Shown piece after piece: positions 25,254 to 33,463 of a DNA stretch of 40,018 nt (position 1 is the first letter of the stretch; each line of letters begins with the position of its first letter). Position numbers and translations under genes: made by a program. Under the pieces are notes generated by a model. That model worked only from the letters and a program-made list of their open reading frames with translations. It searched no databases and was not told the DNA's origin. The stretch spans positions 1 through 40,018 of the forward strand of contig NZ_ATUT01000018.1 in assembly GCF_000420345.1 (NCBI RefSeq), given 5' to 3'. The stretch comes from Faecalicoccus pleomorphus DSM 20574. Its GTDB lineage: Bacteria; Bacillota_I; Bacilli_A; Erysipelotrichales; Erysipelotrichaceae.

Positions 25254-25991
25254 ATGAAGAAAATTTTAAAATTACTTTTACTTAGTTTTACTTGTTTTTC
25301 ATTTATATTGTCTGGCTGTTCAGCGCAAGAAGCACCCAAAGAAGAGAAAGAAGAAATGAAGACAATTGGTGAAGAAATTCAAGGAGAAAATGTTTATAAA
25401 GTAATACTAACAAATTCTACTGGGAAATCTATTAAAGGATTTGCTATCAAAACTGGTACAATGGATGCTTTTGGTGAAAATATGTTAGGCGAAGATGATG
25501 AATTTTCAAATAAAGAGAAGAGAACTCTTTATTATGATGCTACAACCGCTATTGAAGAAAATGAAGAAGCTCAAAAAGATGCTGAAATGCAGACATCTCC
25601 AGATTATACTATACAGCTAACATTTGACGACGATTCTACTATTGAACTTCATTCTTTTCCATTTTCAGATGTAGAGAAAGCATCAATCGAATTCAATAAT
25701 GAAGAGTCTATCGCTTATATTGAATATACATCTATTGAGCAGGATACAAAGGTTTCTACAGAGGAAGCAGAAATTAGAATTAAACAAGAGCAAATAGCTG
25801 CTCAACAGGCCGCTGAAGCTGCAGCACAACAAGCTGCTCAGGAACAGGCGCAACAAGAAGCAGCACTTCAAGCGCAACAAGCTCAGCAAGCTCAACAAAT
25901 TCAACAGCAACCTGTACAACAAGCTCCAGTACAAAATACAGCACCTTCGGCAAATGAAGGCTGTTTAGGAGATTCTGTCGAAACATGGTAA
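25254..25991 (+). CDS. Lipoprotein with Gln/Ala-rich C-terminal stalk, function unknown
   Basis: 245 residues. The lipobox L-S-G-C places the lipidated cysteine at about residue 22. Residues about 35-160 form an acidic beta-rich domain starting V-Y-K-V-I-L-T-N-S-T-G-K-S-I-K-G-F. Residues about 170-235 are a low-complexity coiled-coil-like stretch dominated by Q, A and E, ending in a short G-C-L-G-D-S-V-E-T-W tail with one cysteine. It is in one transcript with the transglutaminase gene (11-base gap) and overlaps the acyltransferase start by 7 bases. A long flexible stalk on a lipoprotein suggests reaching through the wall. I recognise no family. Confidence 0.82.
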   Translation: MKKILKLLLLSFTCFSFILSGCSAQEAPKEEKEEMKTIGEEIQGENVYKVILTNSTGKSIKGFAIKTGTMDAFGENMLGEDDEFSNKEKRTLYYDATTAIEENEEAQKDAEMQTSPDYTIQLTFDDDSTIELHSFPFSDVEKASIEFNNEESIAYIEYTSIEQDTKVSTEEAEIRIKQEQIAAQQAAEAAAQQAAQEQAQQEAALQAQQAQQAQQIQQQPVQQAPVQNTAPSANEGCLGDSVETW

Positions 25992-27007
25992 AAAAACCAA
26001 TTTACAGTTTCTATAATTTACGAGTCATAGCTTGTATTGGAATTGTATTATTACATACATTAAATGGTGCTATCGGGTTATACGGTAGCACTATTAGTGT
26101 TAACGAACAAATCATATCTCTGACAGTAAAGAATTTATTGTTGTGGTGTGTTCCATGTTTTGTAATGGTAACTGGAGCTTTATTATTAAATCCTGAAAAA
26201 GAAATTTCATATGTAAAATTATTTAAAAAATATATTTTGCGGATAATCTTTGCACTATTATTTTGTTGTATAGTTTTTTCAATATTTGATTTAATTGTTC
26301 ATGGAGACACATTTACATTTCATATAATTGTTGAAATAATTCAAGATTTCTTTTTGGGAACAAGTTGGTCACATCTTTGGTATTTGTATTTGATTATCGG
26401 ACTTTACTTAATGATTCCAATATATAAAATCATTACTAAAAATGCTAAAAGTAGAGATATTAAATATATATTGATACTTTATTTAATATTTTTATCGATA
26501 ATGCCGACTCTAAATATATTTGGTCTTAATGTTTCTTTTTACATTTTAGTTTCAACTATTTATCCATTCTATGCTTTTTTTGGATATGCATATTATCAAA
26601 AGATCATCGAATTAAGGAATTACCAATCTTTATTATTGATCATTTTATCAAGTATTGGTTTAGTCTTAGTGAATATTTATCAATACAAGTTTGGATATGC
26701 ATTTTTAGAAGTTCTATTGAACTACTCATCTATTCTAGTAGTATTACAGTCAGTTGGAATATTTGCTCTATTTGTAAATTTTAAAGGAAAAAGCAATAAA
26801 GTAATAGAATCATTGGATTCTGCTTCATTCGGAATTTACTTATTACATATGATTTTTGTTAGGTTAATCCTAAAGTATTTGGAGTTTAATCCTTATAATT
26901 TCATTCCTTTAGTTTCATTTTTATGCCTTGTTATTACAGTCGTATTATGTTCTTATGTAATTGTTTTTATGCTTAAGAAAATTCCTGTATTTAATAAGTT
27001 TTTATAG
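25985..27007 (+). CDS. Membrane acyltransferase, Acyltransferase_3 (OafA/WecH/OatA-like) family
   Basis: 340 residues with about ten membrane segments and no extra extracellular domain. The N-terminal R-V-I-A-C-I-G-I-V-L-L-H-T motif fits the R-x-x-A...H signature of Acyltransferase_3, whose histidine is needed for acyl transfer. W-Y-L-Y-L-I-I-G-L-Y-L-M-I-P and the late S-F-G-I-Y-L-L-H segment are also typical. Enzymes of this family O-acylate wall glycans, capsule sugars or lipids. Position after the two ChW proteins and downstream of the polysaccharide locus suggests a wall-polysaccharide or peptidoglycan target, which is inference. It overlaps the lipoprotein gene, so the two are translated together. 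Confidence 0.88.
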   Translation: MVKKPIYSFYNLRVIACIGIVLLHTLNGAIGLYGSTISVNEQIISLTVKNLLLWCVPCFVMVTGALLLNPEKEISYVKLFKKYILRIIFALLFCCIVFSIFDLIVHGDTFTFHIIVEIIQDFFLGTSWSHLWYLYLIIGLYLMIPIYKIITKNAKSRDIKYILILYLIFLSIMPTLNIFGLNVSFYILVSTIYPFYAFFGYAYYQKIIELRNYQSLLLIILSSIGLVLVNIYQYKFGYAFLEVLLNYSSILVVLQSVGIFALFVNFKGKSNKVIESLDSASFGIYLLHMIFVRLILKYLEFNPYNFIPLVSFLCLVITVVLCSYVIVFMLKKIPVFNKFL

Positions 27008-27087
27008 AGATATATTCAAATATCATAGTTTTATTGGTGCTCTAAATTTAAACGGGGTTTTACGAAAATCGTTTTATTTTGTCGGAT

Positions 27088-27121
27088 AGGCAGAATATCC
27101 AGTGTAATTCTGCCTTTTTTC
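27088..27121 (+). terminator. Intrinsic terminator after the acyltransferase gene
   Basis: GGCAGAAT (27089-27096) and ATTCTGCC (27107-27114) form an 8-bp stem, followed by six Ts and a further T-rich run. It closes the transglutaminase-lipoprotein-acyltransferase unit. Confidence 0.88.
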
Positions 27122-27189
27122 TTTTTGGTTAAACTCTGATAAAAAAGATGGTTCTTAAGATGCAAATAACATGATTTAAGAGGAGACAA

Positions 27190-27217
27190 TTGGCATAAAA
27201 TATCTTTGTCATATAAT
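27190..27217 (+). promoter_or_regulatory. Candidate promoter for the XRE regulator
   Basis: TTGGCA (27190-27195), 16-base spacer, TATAAT (27212-27217). A second, extended -10 lies at 27238-27246. Either could drive the regulator gene at 27341. Confidence 0.6.
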
Positions 27218-27257
27218 TATCCCCTCTCCCTAATATATGTTATAATTTTCATATAAA

Positions 27258-27269
27258 GAACTATAGTTC
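27258..27269. promoter_or_regulatory. Perfect palindrome GAACTATAGTTC, possible operator
   Basis: A 12-base perfect palindrome lies 12 bases after the TATAAT at 27241-27246, at the expected transcription start, and 72 bases before the XRE regulator gene. The position suits autorepression by that regulator. A single 12-base palindrome in AT-rich DNA is weak evidence. Confidence 0.35.
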
Positions 27270-27340
27270 ATATTCTATCGAATTACTAGGGAATGTGATG
27301 CGATTAATATAAAAGTTACAATGGCTACGAGGTGACGAGC

Positions 27341-27685
27341 ATGTTCATTGATTATTCATCCACTTTCGGTAAAGCTATTAAAAAAGCACGGAAAGAAAGA
27401 CATTTGACACAACAACAGTTAGCAGATGCCACGCATGTTTCTCAGCGTTATTTGGCAAAAATTGAAAATGGAAAGACACATCCTTCCATTGATATTGTCT
27501 GTATCATTGTTAAAGCATTAAATCTTTCTATGGATAATATTCTTCATGAAGGTCAATTGGATGAATCAGAACACTTTCTCAAAGAACTGCAAGTTAGATT
27601 ACCAGGATTTACAAAAGAACAAAAAGATTATTTAAGTACAACCATTCTTGTGTTTGAAGAACAAAACCGTAATCGAGAATCATAA
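27341..27685 (+). CDS. XRE-family helix-turn-helix regulator
   Basis: I start at ATG 27341; the frame is open from a GTG at 27332, but that codon lies inside the ribosome site GAGGTGA. 114 residues. The HTH spans about 10-63: I-K-K-A-R-K-E-R-H-L-T-Q-Q-Q-L-A-D-A-T, V-S-Q-R-Y-L-A-K-I-E-N-G-K-T-H-P-S-I-D. The remaining C-terminus is short and helical. It is monocistronic, between its own promoter region and a terminator. Target genes cannot be told; the upstream palindrome suggests self-regulation. Confidence 0.9.
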   Translation: MFIDYSSTFGKAIKKARKERHLTQQQLADATHVSQRYLAKIENGKTHPSIDIVCIIVKALNLSMDNILHEGQLDESEHFLKELQVRLPGFTKEQKDYLSTTILVFEEQNRNRES

Positions 27686-27711
27686 ATTTTATACTATTTT
27701 ACGTATACAAG

Positions 27712-27752
27712 AACTCATAGAGAGCTATGATTTAGCTATTCTATGAGTTTTT
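27712..27752 (+). terminator. Intrinsic terminator after the XRE regulator
   Basis: AACTCATAGA (27712-27721) pairs with TCTATGAGTT (27740-27749), with an inner AGCT/AGCT stem, then more Ts. It could also work partly in the reverse direction, but no gene converges on it. Confidence 0.85.
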
Positions 27753-27907
27753 ACTATTGTGTGTAGAAAAGCTTGTATAGAGTAGATATAATGATTTAAA
27801 AAACTTTGAATTTTCGTATCATTCCAGCAGGCAAAAATATTTGCTTCAATAATGGTCTAACACGATGACATTAGGATATAATAGTATTACTTGTTGGAGG
27901 ACTATAT

Positions 27908-28351
27908 ATGATAAAGGTACTTTTCATCTGCCACGGCAATATCTGCCGTTCACCCATGGCAGAATTCATTATGAAAAAACTAGTCAAAGATCATGGAATA
28001 GAGGATCAGTTCATCATTGAATCGGCGGCCACCAGTACTGAAGAGATCGGACATGATATGTATCCACCCGCAAAAAGAAAGCTGACCGAAAAAGGGATTC
28101 CTTTTTCAAAACGGCATGCACGTCAGGTACGCTTTGATGAATATGAAACATGGGATTATATCTTAGGAATGGATCGATGGAACCTTCAAAATTTAAAGCG
28201 CATCTTTTATAATGATAAAGCAGAAAAAGTACATTCTTTGCTTCAGAATAAAGATGTGGCTGATCCATGGTACACCGATGATTTTGAAACGGCCTACCGG
28301 GATATTGAAAAAGGATGCAGAGAATGGCTGGAAAGGATTCTACATGATTAA
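27908..28351 (+). CDS. Low-molecular-weight protein-tyrosine phosphatase family
   Basis: 147 residues, normal length. The phosphate-binding loop C-H-G-N-I-C-R-S (C8 to R14, C-x5-R) is at the N-terminus, and the general-acid aspartate is D119 in D-V-A-D-P-W-Y. Enzymes of this family remove phosphate from tyrosine or arginine residues. A polysaccharide-linked role (Wzb/Wzh type) would need a tyrosine kinase, and none is in this window, so a general role is as likely. TATAAT at 27877-27882 is a probable -10 box, without a clear -35. The gene overlaps the PHP phosphatase gene by 8 bases. Confidence 0.93.
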   Translation: MIKVLFICHGNICRSPMAEFIMKKLVKDHGIEDQFIIESAATSTEEIGHDMYPPAKRKLTEKGIPFSKRHARQVRFDEYETWDYILGMDRWNLQNLKRIFYNDKAEKVHSLLQNKDVADPWYTDDFETAYRDIEKGCREWLERILHD

Positions 28352-29168
28352 ACAAAACTTACATACACACAGTACCTATTGCGATGGAAAAGATCGTATT
28401 GAGGAAATGGTGCAAACCGCAATCGAAAAAGGATTTACTGTACTTGGTTTTTCCGGACATGGTCCCTGTTTGGTCGATGAGGTGGCCATGAAGGAAAGTG
28501 ATCTGCCAAATTACATAAAAGACATTTTAGAAGCCAAAGAAAAATATAAAGATCAGATACAGATATTTTTAGGAATCGAAGAAGATATTTCTCAGCGTAT
28601 TCCCTCAAAAGAACCCTATGATTTTGTGATTGGAAGCAAACATTTCATGTTTATCAAAAATCAGGTCAAAAATGTAGATTACTCCAAAGAAATGGCCCAG
28701 GAAATTGTAGAACTCTATGATGGTGATTTTCTAAAGTATGCCAAAGATTATTACGAAGACCTAAAAAATATCGCAAACTATCCGGAAGTGGATATTGTCG
28801 GGCATTTAGATCTTTTGATGAAATTCAATGAGGATGAAAGTTTTCTTTCGTTTACCGATCCAACATATTTGTCATATGCCAAAGATTGCATTGATGTTTT
28901 AATCAAAGCCGGTAAGATTTTTGAAGTCAATACCGGAGCTATTTCCAGAGGCTATAGAACCAAGCCATACCCGCATCAAACATTGCTTGCATATATTCAA
29001 GAAAAAGGTGGAAAGATCTTATTAAACAGTGATTGTCATAATCGAGTTAACTTAGATTGTTACTACAAAGAATCCATGGAATTGATCAAACAATGTGGAT
29101 TTAAAACGATGATGACTTTGACAACAGAAGGATTTAAAGAGGTGCCAATTGACCGATTTACGGTCTAG
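28344..29168 (+). CDS. PHP-domain phosphatase, histidinol-phosphatase (HisK-like) family
   Basis: I start at ATG 28344, where the product begins M-I-K-Q-N-L-H-T-H-S; the frame is open further up inside the previous gene but without sense. 274 residues. Metal-binding motifs in order: H7-T-H9-S, G-F-S-G-H-G, G-I-E-E-D, G-S-K-H-F, D-I-V-G-H-L-D, N-S-D-C-H. This is the usual series of PHP histidinol phosphatases. No other histidine-biosynthesis gene is nearby, so the substrate may be a different phosphate ester. It is coupled to the upstream phosphatase by overlap, so the two hydrolases are made together. Confidence 0.9.
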   Translation: MIKQNLHTHSTYCDGKDRIEEMVQTAIEKGFTVLGFSGHGPCLVDEVAMKESDLPNYIKDILEAKEKYKDQIQIFLGIEEDISQRIPSKEPYDFVIGSKHFMFIKNQVKNVDYSKEMAQEIVELYDGDFLKYAKDYYEDLKNIANYPEVDIVGHLDLLMKFNEDESFLSFTDPTYLSYAKDCIDVLIKAGKIFEVNTGAISRGYRTKPYPHQTLLAYIQEKGGKILLNSDCHNRVNLDCYYKESMELIKQCGFKTMMTLTTEGFKEVPIDRFTV

Positions 29169-29179
29169 CACCTCTTTTT
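29137..29179 (+). terminator. Strong terminator overlapping the PHP gene stop codon
   Basis: AAGAGGTGC (29137-29145) pairs with GCACCTCTT (29168-29176), with an inner GACCG/CGGTC stem, then Ts. The left arm is in the last codons of the gene. The minus-strand gene ends 6 bases further on, so it may also stop transcripts from the other side. Confidence 0.88.
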
Positions 29180-29184
29180 ATTGG

Positions 29185-30147
29185 TTATTTACAAATTTCA
29201 GAATACGTGGTTAAACCATACAACGGTGTGGCATAGAGGCAGGCATTTTCAATGGCTTTGGCCATTGCTTTGGCTGCTAAAGCACCAACAACATCCGGCT
29301 GGGCTTCTACTTGTTGGCTGGCCATCGCAAAGATGGTGTCACCATCACTGGACGTGTGGACCGGTCGAATGGTTCGGGCATAGCCGTTATGAGCCATGCT
29401 GGCAATCTTATTGGCTTGTGCCTTGGTAAGTTTTGCATTGGTGAGGATACAACCAATGGTCGTATTCATGCCGCAGCTTTCTTCAATTGGCTGGTTTTCA
29501 AATATAATATCTAGTGTAGAAAGTCGTTTTTTATTTGGATAGTCATAGATGCCGGCAATCGGCTTTTCACTGTTTTCAAAATAGACATCCCCACATGCAT
29601 TAACGGCTACAATGGCTGCGACCATGACATCACCCACTTGAAAAGCAGCATGACCTAATCCGGTTTTCATAGCTTTATTAAAGCCTAAAAATTTACCGAC
29701 GCTGGCTCCGGTTCCGGCACCGATGCAGCCTTGTTTAGAAAGTTCATGACTGGCGTTTTGACAAGCCTGATAGCCCATTTTTTTAGTCGGATATGCTTTT
29801 GGATCGGCTACACTGCAATCAAATAAACAGGCGCCGGATACGATAGGAATATAAATACCTTTCATATCAAAGCCGATTTGATGCTCACTTAAATATGCCA
29901 TGACACCACAGCTGGCCTCTAAGCCAAAAGCACTGCCGCCGGCTAGTGTTACCGCATGGATTTGTTCGACCATATTTTTAGGATTTAAAAGATCGGTTTC
30001 TCTTGTGGCAGGGCCACCACCGCGCACATCCACGCCGGCAACAGCCCCTTTCTCACAAAGGATCACGGTACAGCCCGTACCGCCTTTTTCATCTTGTGCA
30101 TGTCCGATCTTAAAATCGGTTAGTTCATTGATCAGAATTTCCTTCAT
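29185..30147 (-). CDS. P1 family peptidase (DmpA/BapA-like N-terminal nucleophile hydrolase, MEROPS S58 type)
   Basis: 320 residues. Family marks: G-G-T-G-C-T-V-I-L-C, G-V-D-V-R-G-G-G-P-A-T-R-E-T-D-L-L, A-V-T-L-A-G-G-S-A-F-G-L, G-A-G-T-G-A-S-V-G-K, and M-N-T-T-I-G-C-I-L-T-N-A, which should contain the self-processing site and nucleophile (a Thr/Ser). Relatives release N-terminal residues from peptides or beta-peptides. Natural substrates are mostly unknown. There is no signal peptide. The ribosome site GGAGGT lies inside the end of the upstream nitrilase-like gene, and the two genes overlap by 23 bases, so they form an operon. Confidence 0.9.
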   Translation of the reverse strand: MKEILINELTDFKIGHAQDEKGGTGCTVILCEKGAVAGVDVRGGGPATRETDLLNPKNMVEQIHAVTLAGGSAFGLEASCGVMAYLSEHQIGFDMKGIYIPIVSGACLFDCSVADPKAYPTKKMGYQACQNASHELSKQGCIGAGTGASVGKFLGFNKAMKTGLGHAAFQVGDVMVAAIVAVNACGDVYFENSEKPIAGIYDYPNKKRLSTLDIIFENQPIEESCGMNTTIGCILTNAKLTKAQANKIASMAHNGYARTIRPVHTSSDGDTIFAMASQQVEAQPDVVGALAAKAMAKAIENACLYATPLYGLTTYSEICK

Positions 30148-30955
30148 TTTTATCTACCTCCATTAGTGTATATAAATCATTTCGTCGTATTTTCCAAAAA
30201 GGCATACGCTGACGAATTATATCAACTTGTTCTAAATCGATATCGGTTATCGAATAGGGTTCGTTTTCATTCATCTGATAACAGATCTTTCCAAAAGGAT
30301 CGGTGATGATGGAATGTCCATAGCTTTCAAATGTATCATATTGATAATGCGCTGGATTGACACCCACCATAAACACCTGATTTTCCATAGCCCGTACCTG
30401 AAAGAGAGGTGTCCAATGTTGCAGGGTCACGCTTTTATTAAAGGCAGCCGGGCAAAAGATAATACGCGTGCCTTTTATCGCAAGAAGTCTTGCCACTTCC
30501 GGAAATCGGATATCATAACAGACCAAAACGCCCATCTTACCCCATCGAGTATCAAACGTTTGGAGGTGATCACCGGGTGTAAAGACATCTTTTTCCTGAT
30601 AATCCTTTTTGGTATGAACTTCAAACAAATGCGTTTTCGCATAGGAAGCAATCAATTTTCCATGATCAAAAATAAGACACTCATTATAGATCTTATCTTC
30701 GATCTTATGGGCAATCGTGCCGCCAACGATCATGCATTTTAGTTTGTCTGAAAGTGTTTGAAGAAGCTCTTTACAAAGATCATAGAAAGAAACACTTTTT
30801 TTGATCTGCTCATTGATATAGGGGCAATTCCACATTTCCGGTAAGACCAGAATATCAGCGCCTTCTTTATGACTTTGTATAGCCAAGGATTGCACTTGGT
30901 TGAGGTTGTCCTTCACATCTTCTTGCACTTGTATTTGAAGCATAGCGATTTTCAT
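30125..30955 (-). CDS. Carbon-nitrogen hydrolase (nitrilase superfamily, omega-amidase-like)
   Basis: 276 residues. The catalytic triad is complete: E40 (V-L-P-E-M-W), K107 (Y-A-K-T-H-L-F) and C146 (V-L-V-C-Y-D-I-R-F-P-E). The overall sequence fits the Nit2/omega-amidase branch, which hydrolyses alpha-ketoglutaramate and related amides, though other amides are possible. The start has only a weak ribosome site; Met5 is the next in-frame start. It is divergent from manA with about 66 bases between them, and it is followed by the P1 peptidase gene. Confidence 0.9.
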   Translation of the reverse strand: MKIAMLQIQVQEDVKDNLNQVQSLAIQSHKEGADILVLPEMWNCPYINEQIKKSVSFYDLCKELLQTLSDKLKCMIVGGTIAHKIEDKIYNECLIFDHGKLIASYAKTHLFEVHTKKDYQEKDVFTPGDHLQTFDTRWGKMGVLVCYDIRFPEVARLLAIKGTRIIFCPAAFNKSVTLQHWTPLFQVRAMENQVFMVGVNPAHYQYDTFESYGHSIITDPFGKICYQMNENEPYSITDIDLEQVDIIRQRMPFWKIRRNDLYTLMEVDKNEGNSDQ

Positions 30956-31021
30956 GGCTAAATCATACCATGAAAGACGAAAATGATTTATAATAAATTT
31001 GAGAAGAATAGGAGTGAAAGT

Positions 31022-31984
31022 ATGCCAATTGTAAAATTAGCCCCTGCTTATAAAGATTATATTTGGGGTGGAACGAATTTAAAGGAAAAATACGGAAAGA
31101 AATGTGATTTAAATATCGTAGCGGAAAGCTGGGAAGTATCAACTCACCCGGATGGACCAAGTACTGTCGTATCCGGACCTTATCAAGGAAAGACTCTGAC
31201 AGAATATATTGATGCCTTAGGAAAAGATTGCTTGGGAACAAAAGGAAAAGAGTTTGAGTTTTTCCCGATGTTGATCAAATTTATCGACTCTAAACAACCT
31301 CTTTCAATTCAAGTGCATCCGGATAATGAATATGCACTTCGTGTAGAAAAGGAATACGGAAAGACAGAAATGTGGTACATCTTAGATTGCCAGCCTGATG
31401 CGACTTTGTACTTTGGTGTCAACCAGTCGATTACTAAAGAAGAATTCAGAGAACGTATCGAAAACAACACGATTCTTGAAGTGCTAAAAGAAGTACCGGT
31501 ACATAAAGGCGATGTGTTCTTTATCAAGGCAGGAACGATTCATGCGATCGGAGCCGGAATTACTTTGTGTGAGATTCAACAGAATTCCAATTCAACGTAT
31601 CGTGTTTATGATTTCGGTCGTGTAGGAAAAGATGGAAAACCAAGAGAATTGCACATCGATAAAGCTATTGATGTTTCCAATTTAAATCCAATCGAATCGG
31701 ATTTCAAACCAGCCGGCAAGCCGGTCAGTGATGAAAATGCGACAACGATGTTGTTGGCAACATGTGATTATTTCACAAGCTTTGAAACTACATTAAGAGG
31801 CAGTACAATCATTGATGTAGATGAGGAAAGCTTTGCCTCTATGGTTTTGGTAGAAGGAAATGCTACGGTTGAAAACGATGGCGAGGTCTTGGAACTGACC
31901 AAGGGGGAAACCGTATTTATGACTGCCGGCAGCGGTCCTGTAAAAGTAACAGGAGATTGCCAGTGGATCTTCAGCAGGGTTTAA
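31022..31984 (+). CDS. manA: Mannose-6-phosphate isomerase, class I
   Basis: I start at ATG 31022 (M-P-I-V-K-L-A-P), behind AGGAGTG; an in-frame ATG at 30983 is upstream of that site. 320 residues, the usual length for the short Gram-positive ManA. Zinc-site motifs: P-L-S-I-Q-V-H-P-D, Y-G-K-T-E-M-W-Y, I-K-A-G-T-I-H-A-I-G and E-I-Q-Q-N-S-N-S-T-Y-R-V-Y-D. It interconverts mannose-6-phosphate and fructose-6-phosphate. It may feed GDP-mannose or mannose use; no GDP-mannose genes are in the window, so a link to the polysaccharide is not supported. Confidence 0.95.
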   Translation: MPIVKLAPAYKDYIWGGTNLKEKYGKKCDLNIVAESWEVSTHPDGPSTVVSGPYQGKTLTEYIDALGKDCLGTKGKEFEFFPMLIKFIDSKQPLSIQVHPDNEYALRVEKEYGKTEMWYILDCQPDATLYFGVNQSITKEEFRERIENNTILEVLKEVPVHKGDVFFIKAGTIHAIGAGITLCEIQQNSNSTYRVYDFGRVGKDGKPRELHIDKAIDVSNLNPIESDFKPAGKPVSDENATTMLLATCDYFTSFETTLRGSTIIDVDEESFASMVLVEGNATVENDGEVLELTKGETVFMTAGSGPVKVTGDCQWIFSRV

Positions 31985-31995
31985 TCCTGCTTTTT
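31973..31995 (+). terminator. Intrinsic terminator overlapping the manA stop codon
   Basis: AGCAGG (31973-31978) and CCTGCT (31986-31991), then Ts to 31995. The stem is short (6 bp), so some readthrough into mutY 6 bases later is likely. No separate mutY promoter is obvious. Confidence 0.65.
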
Positions 31996-32000
31996 GCTTT

Positions 32001-33002
32001 ATGTTTCAAAAAGATTTACTAAAGTGGTATGACAAAAACGCCAGACCGCTGATCTTTCGAGAGAAAAAAGAAGCGTACTCCATCTGGATCTCTGAAATCA
32101 TGGCCCAGCAGACACGCATTGAAGCCATGTTACCTTATTATAGAAGATTTATTGAAAAATACCCGGATATCCAAAGCTTATCGCAGGCTGATGACGATGA
32201 TCTGACAAAGCTTTGGCAGGGATTAGGCTACTATAATCGTGTGCGCAATATGAAAAAATGTGCAATCGAATGTATGGATTGCTATCAGGGAAGCTTGCCA
32301 AAAACGAAAGCAGAGCTTAAAAAATTGCCGGGCATTGGCGATTATACGGCCGGTGCGATTGCTTCGATTGCTTACGATGAAAAAGTCAGTGCCGTTGATG
32401 GTAATGTGATTCGTGTGTTTTCCAGATTGTACAACATCACAGAGGATGTAAAACAAACGAAAGTAAAAAAGAAGATCGAACAATTGGTCGAAGCTTCCTT
32501 GGCCGATCCTGTCAGCAGCTATAATCAGGCTTTGATGGAATTAGGTGCTTTGGTCTGCATTCCTAAAAATCCACGATGTGCTGCTTGTCCGATTCAGAAA
32601 GACTGCAAAGCTTATCTTGAAGGAGATCCATCGAAATTGCCGATGCAGCCTAAGAAAAAGGAACGCCGTAAAGAAGATAAAATCTATTATGTATTGGTTT
32701 GCAAAGATAGAATTCATTTAGTACAGCGACCGAAAACCGGACTTTTATCCGGACTTTATGGTTTTGATGAACAAAAGCCAGAGCATATTGTGAACCAGAT
32801 GGAATTAAAAGAACACATTCATGTCTTTTCACATGTGGAATGGATCATGAAAGGGTATTTATGTGAGGTCGATTCTATGACGGAGAATTTTTATACGATC
32901 GATCAAATTCATGAACAGTTTTCCATTCCCAGTGCTTTTTTACCATTTTTAAAACAGACAGAACGATATATAAAGGAGAATAAAATATGTCAGAAGTTGT
33001 AA
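32001..33002 (+). CDS. mutY: A/G-specific adenine DNA glycosylase
   Basis: 333 residues. Removes adenine mispaired with 8-oxoguanine. Catalytic E32 lies in S-E-I-M-A-Q-Q-T-R. The helix-hairpin-helix is [12 protein letters not shown] (109-120), the catalytic aspartate is D133 (V-D-G-N-V-I-R-V), and the [4Fe-4S] cysteines are C186, C193, C196 and C202 (C-x6-C-x2-C-x5-C). A NUDIX-like C-terminal domain covers about 225-333. The usual L-P-W-R is here P-L-I-F-R, a small deviation. The start has almost no ribosome site and lies just after the manA terminator. The 3' end overlaps luxS by 16 bases. Confidence 0.95.
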   Translation: MFQKDLLKWYDKNARPLIFREKKEAYSIWISEIMAQQTRIEAMLPYYRRFIEKYPDIQSLSQADDDDLTKLWQGLGYYNRVRNMKKCAIECMDCYQGSLPKTKAELKKLPGIGDYTAGAIASIAYDEKVSAVDGNVIRVFSRLYNITEDVKQTKVKKKIEQLVEASLADPVSSYNQALMELGALVCIPKNPRCAACPIQKDCKAYLEGDPSKLPMQPKKKERRKEDKIYYVLVCKDRIHLVQRPKTGLLSGLYGFDEQKPEHIVNQMELKEHIHVFSHVEWIMKGYLCEVDSMTENFYTIDQIHEQFSIPSAFLPFLKQTERYIKENKICQKL

Positions 33003-33463
33003 TTGAGAGTTTTACGTTAGATCATACGAAAGTCTTAGCACCTTATGTGCGCTTGATCAGCGTAGAACAAGGTCCTAAAGGAGACAGGATCTCTAACTAT
33101 GATGTGCGTTTAACGCAGCCCAATCGACAAGAAATTCCTACCGGTGCCATGCATACGTTAGAACACTTATTAGCTCTCTATCTTCGTCCAAGAATTGAGG
33201 GCTATATCGATTGTTCACCGTTTGGTTGTCGTACAGGCTTTCATTTACTATGTTGGAATGAACATGATACAAAGGATGTGGCCATCGCCTTAAAAGAAGC
33301 ATTGGAAGATATTTTGCATACGACATGGGAACAAGTGCCGGGAACACAGGAAAAAGAATGTGGAAACTACAAAGATCATAGCCTGGTAGGTGCCAAAGAG
33401 TGGGCTAAAGAAATTTTGAAGCAGGGAATTTCCAGTGATCCGTTTGAAAGAAAAATCGTATGA
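32987..33463 (+). CDS. luxS: S-ribosylhomocysteine lyase
   Basis: 158 residues. Splits S-ribosylhomocysteine to homocysteine and DPD, the precursor of autoinducer-2. Zinc ligands H56 and H60 with catalytic E59 (M-H-T-L-E-H), C81 in P-F-G-C-R-T-G-F, and C125 (E-C-G-N-Y) as third zinc ligand. The ribosome site AAGGAG lies inside mutY. It is followed by the PfkB kinase gene with a 4-base overlap. No nucleosidase (mtn/pfs) gene is in the window. Confidence 0.97.
   Translation: MSEVVIESFTLDHTKVLAPYVRLISVEQGPKGDRISNYDVRLTQPNRQEIPTGAMHTLEHLLALYLRPRIEGYIDCSPFGCRTGFHLLCWNEHDTKDVAIALKEALEDILHTTWEQVPGTQEKECGNYKDHSLVGAKEWAKEILKQGISSDPFERKIV

Larger units (their letters stand above)
27008..27340. other. 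Intergenic region with terminator and regulator promoter
   Basis: No coding sequence is supported. It holds the terminator at 27088-27121, a candidate promoter at 27190-27217 and an extended -10 (TGTTATAAT at 27238-27246) with a palindrome just after it. I see nothing convincing in the AT-rich remainder. Confidence 0.6.

Noticed and set aside
27908-28351. Low-molecular-weight phosphatase as the Wzb/Wzh partner of the polysaccharide locus
   Set aside because: No tyrosine kinase (Wzc/CapB) gene is in the window, it lies behind two terminators, and it is coupled to a PHP phosphatase instead.
31022-31984. manA as a supplier of mannose for the polysaccharide
   Set aside because: No phosphomannomutase or GDP-mannose gene is nearby and it is a separate transcription unit about 13 kb away from the locus.
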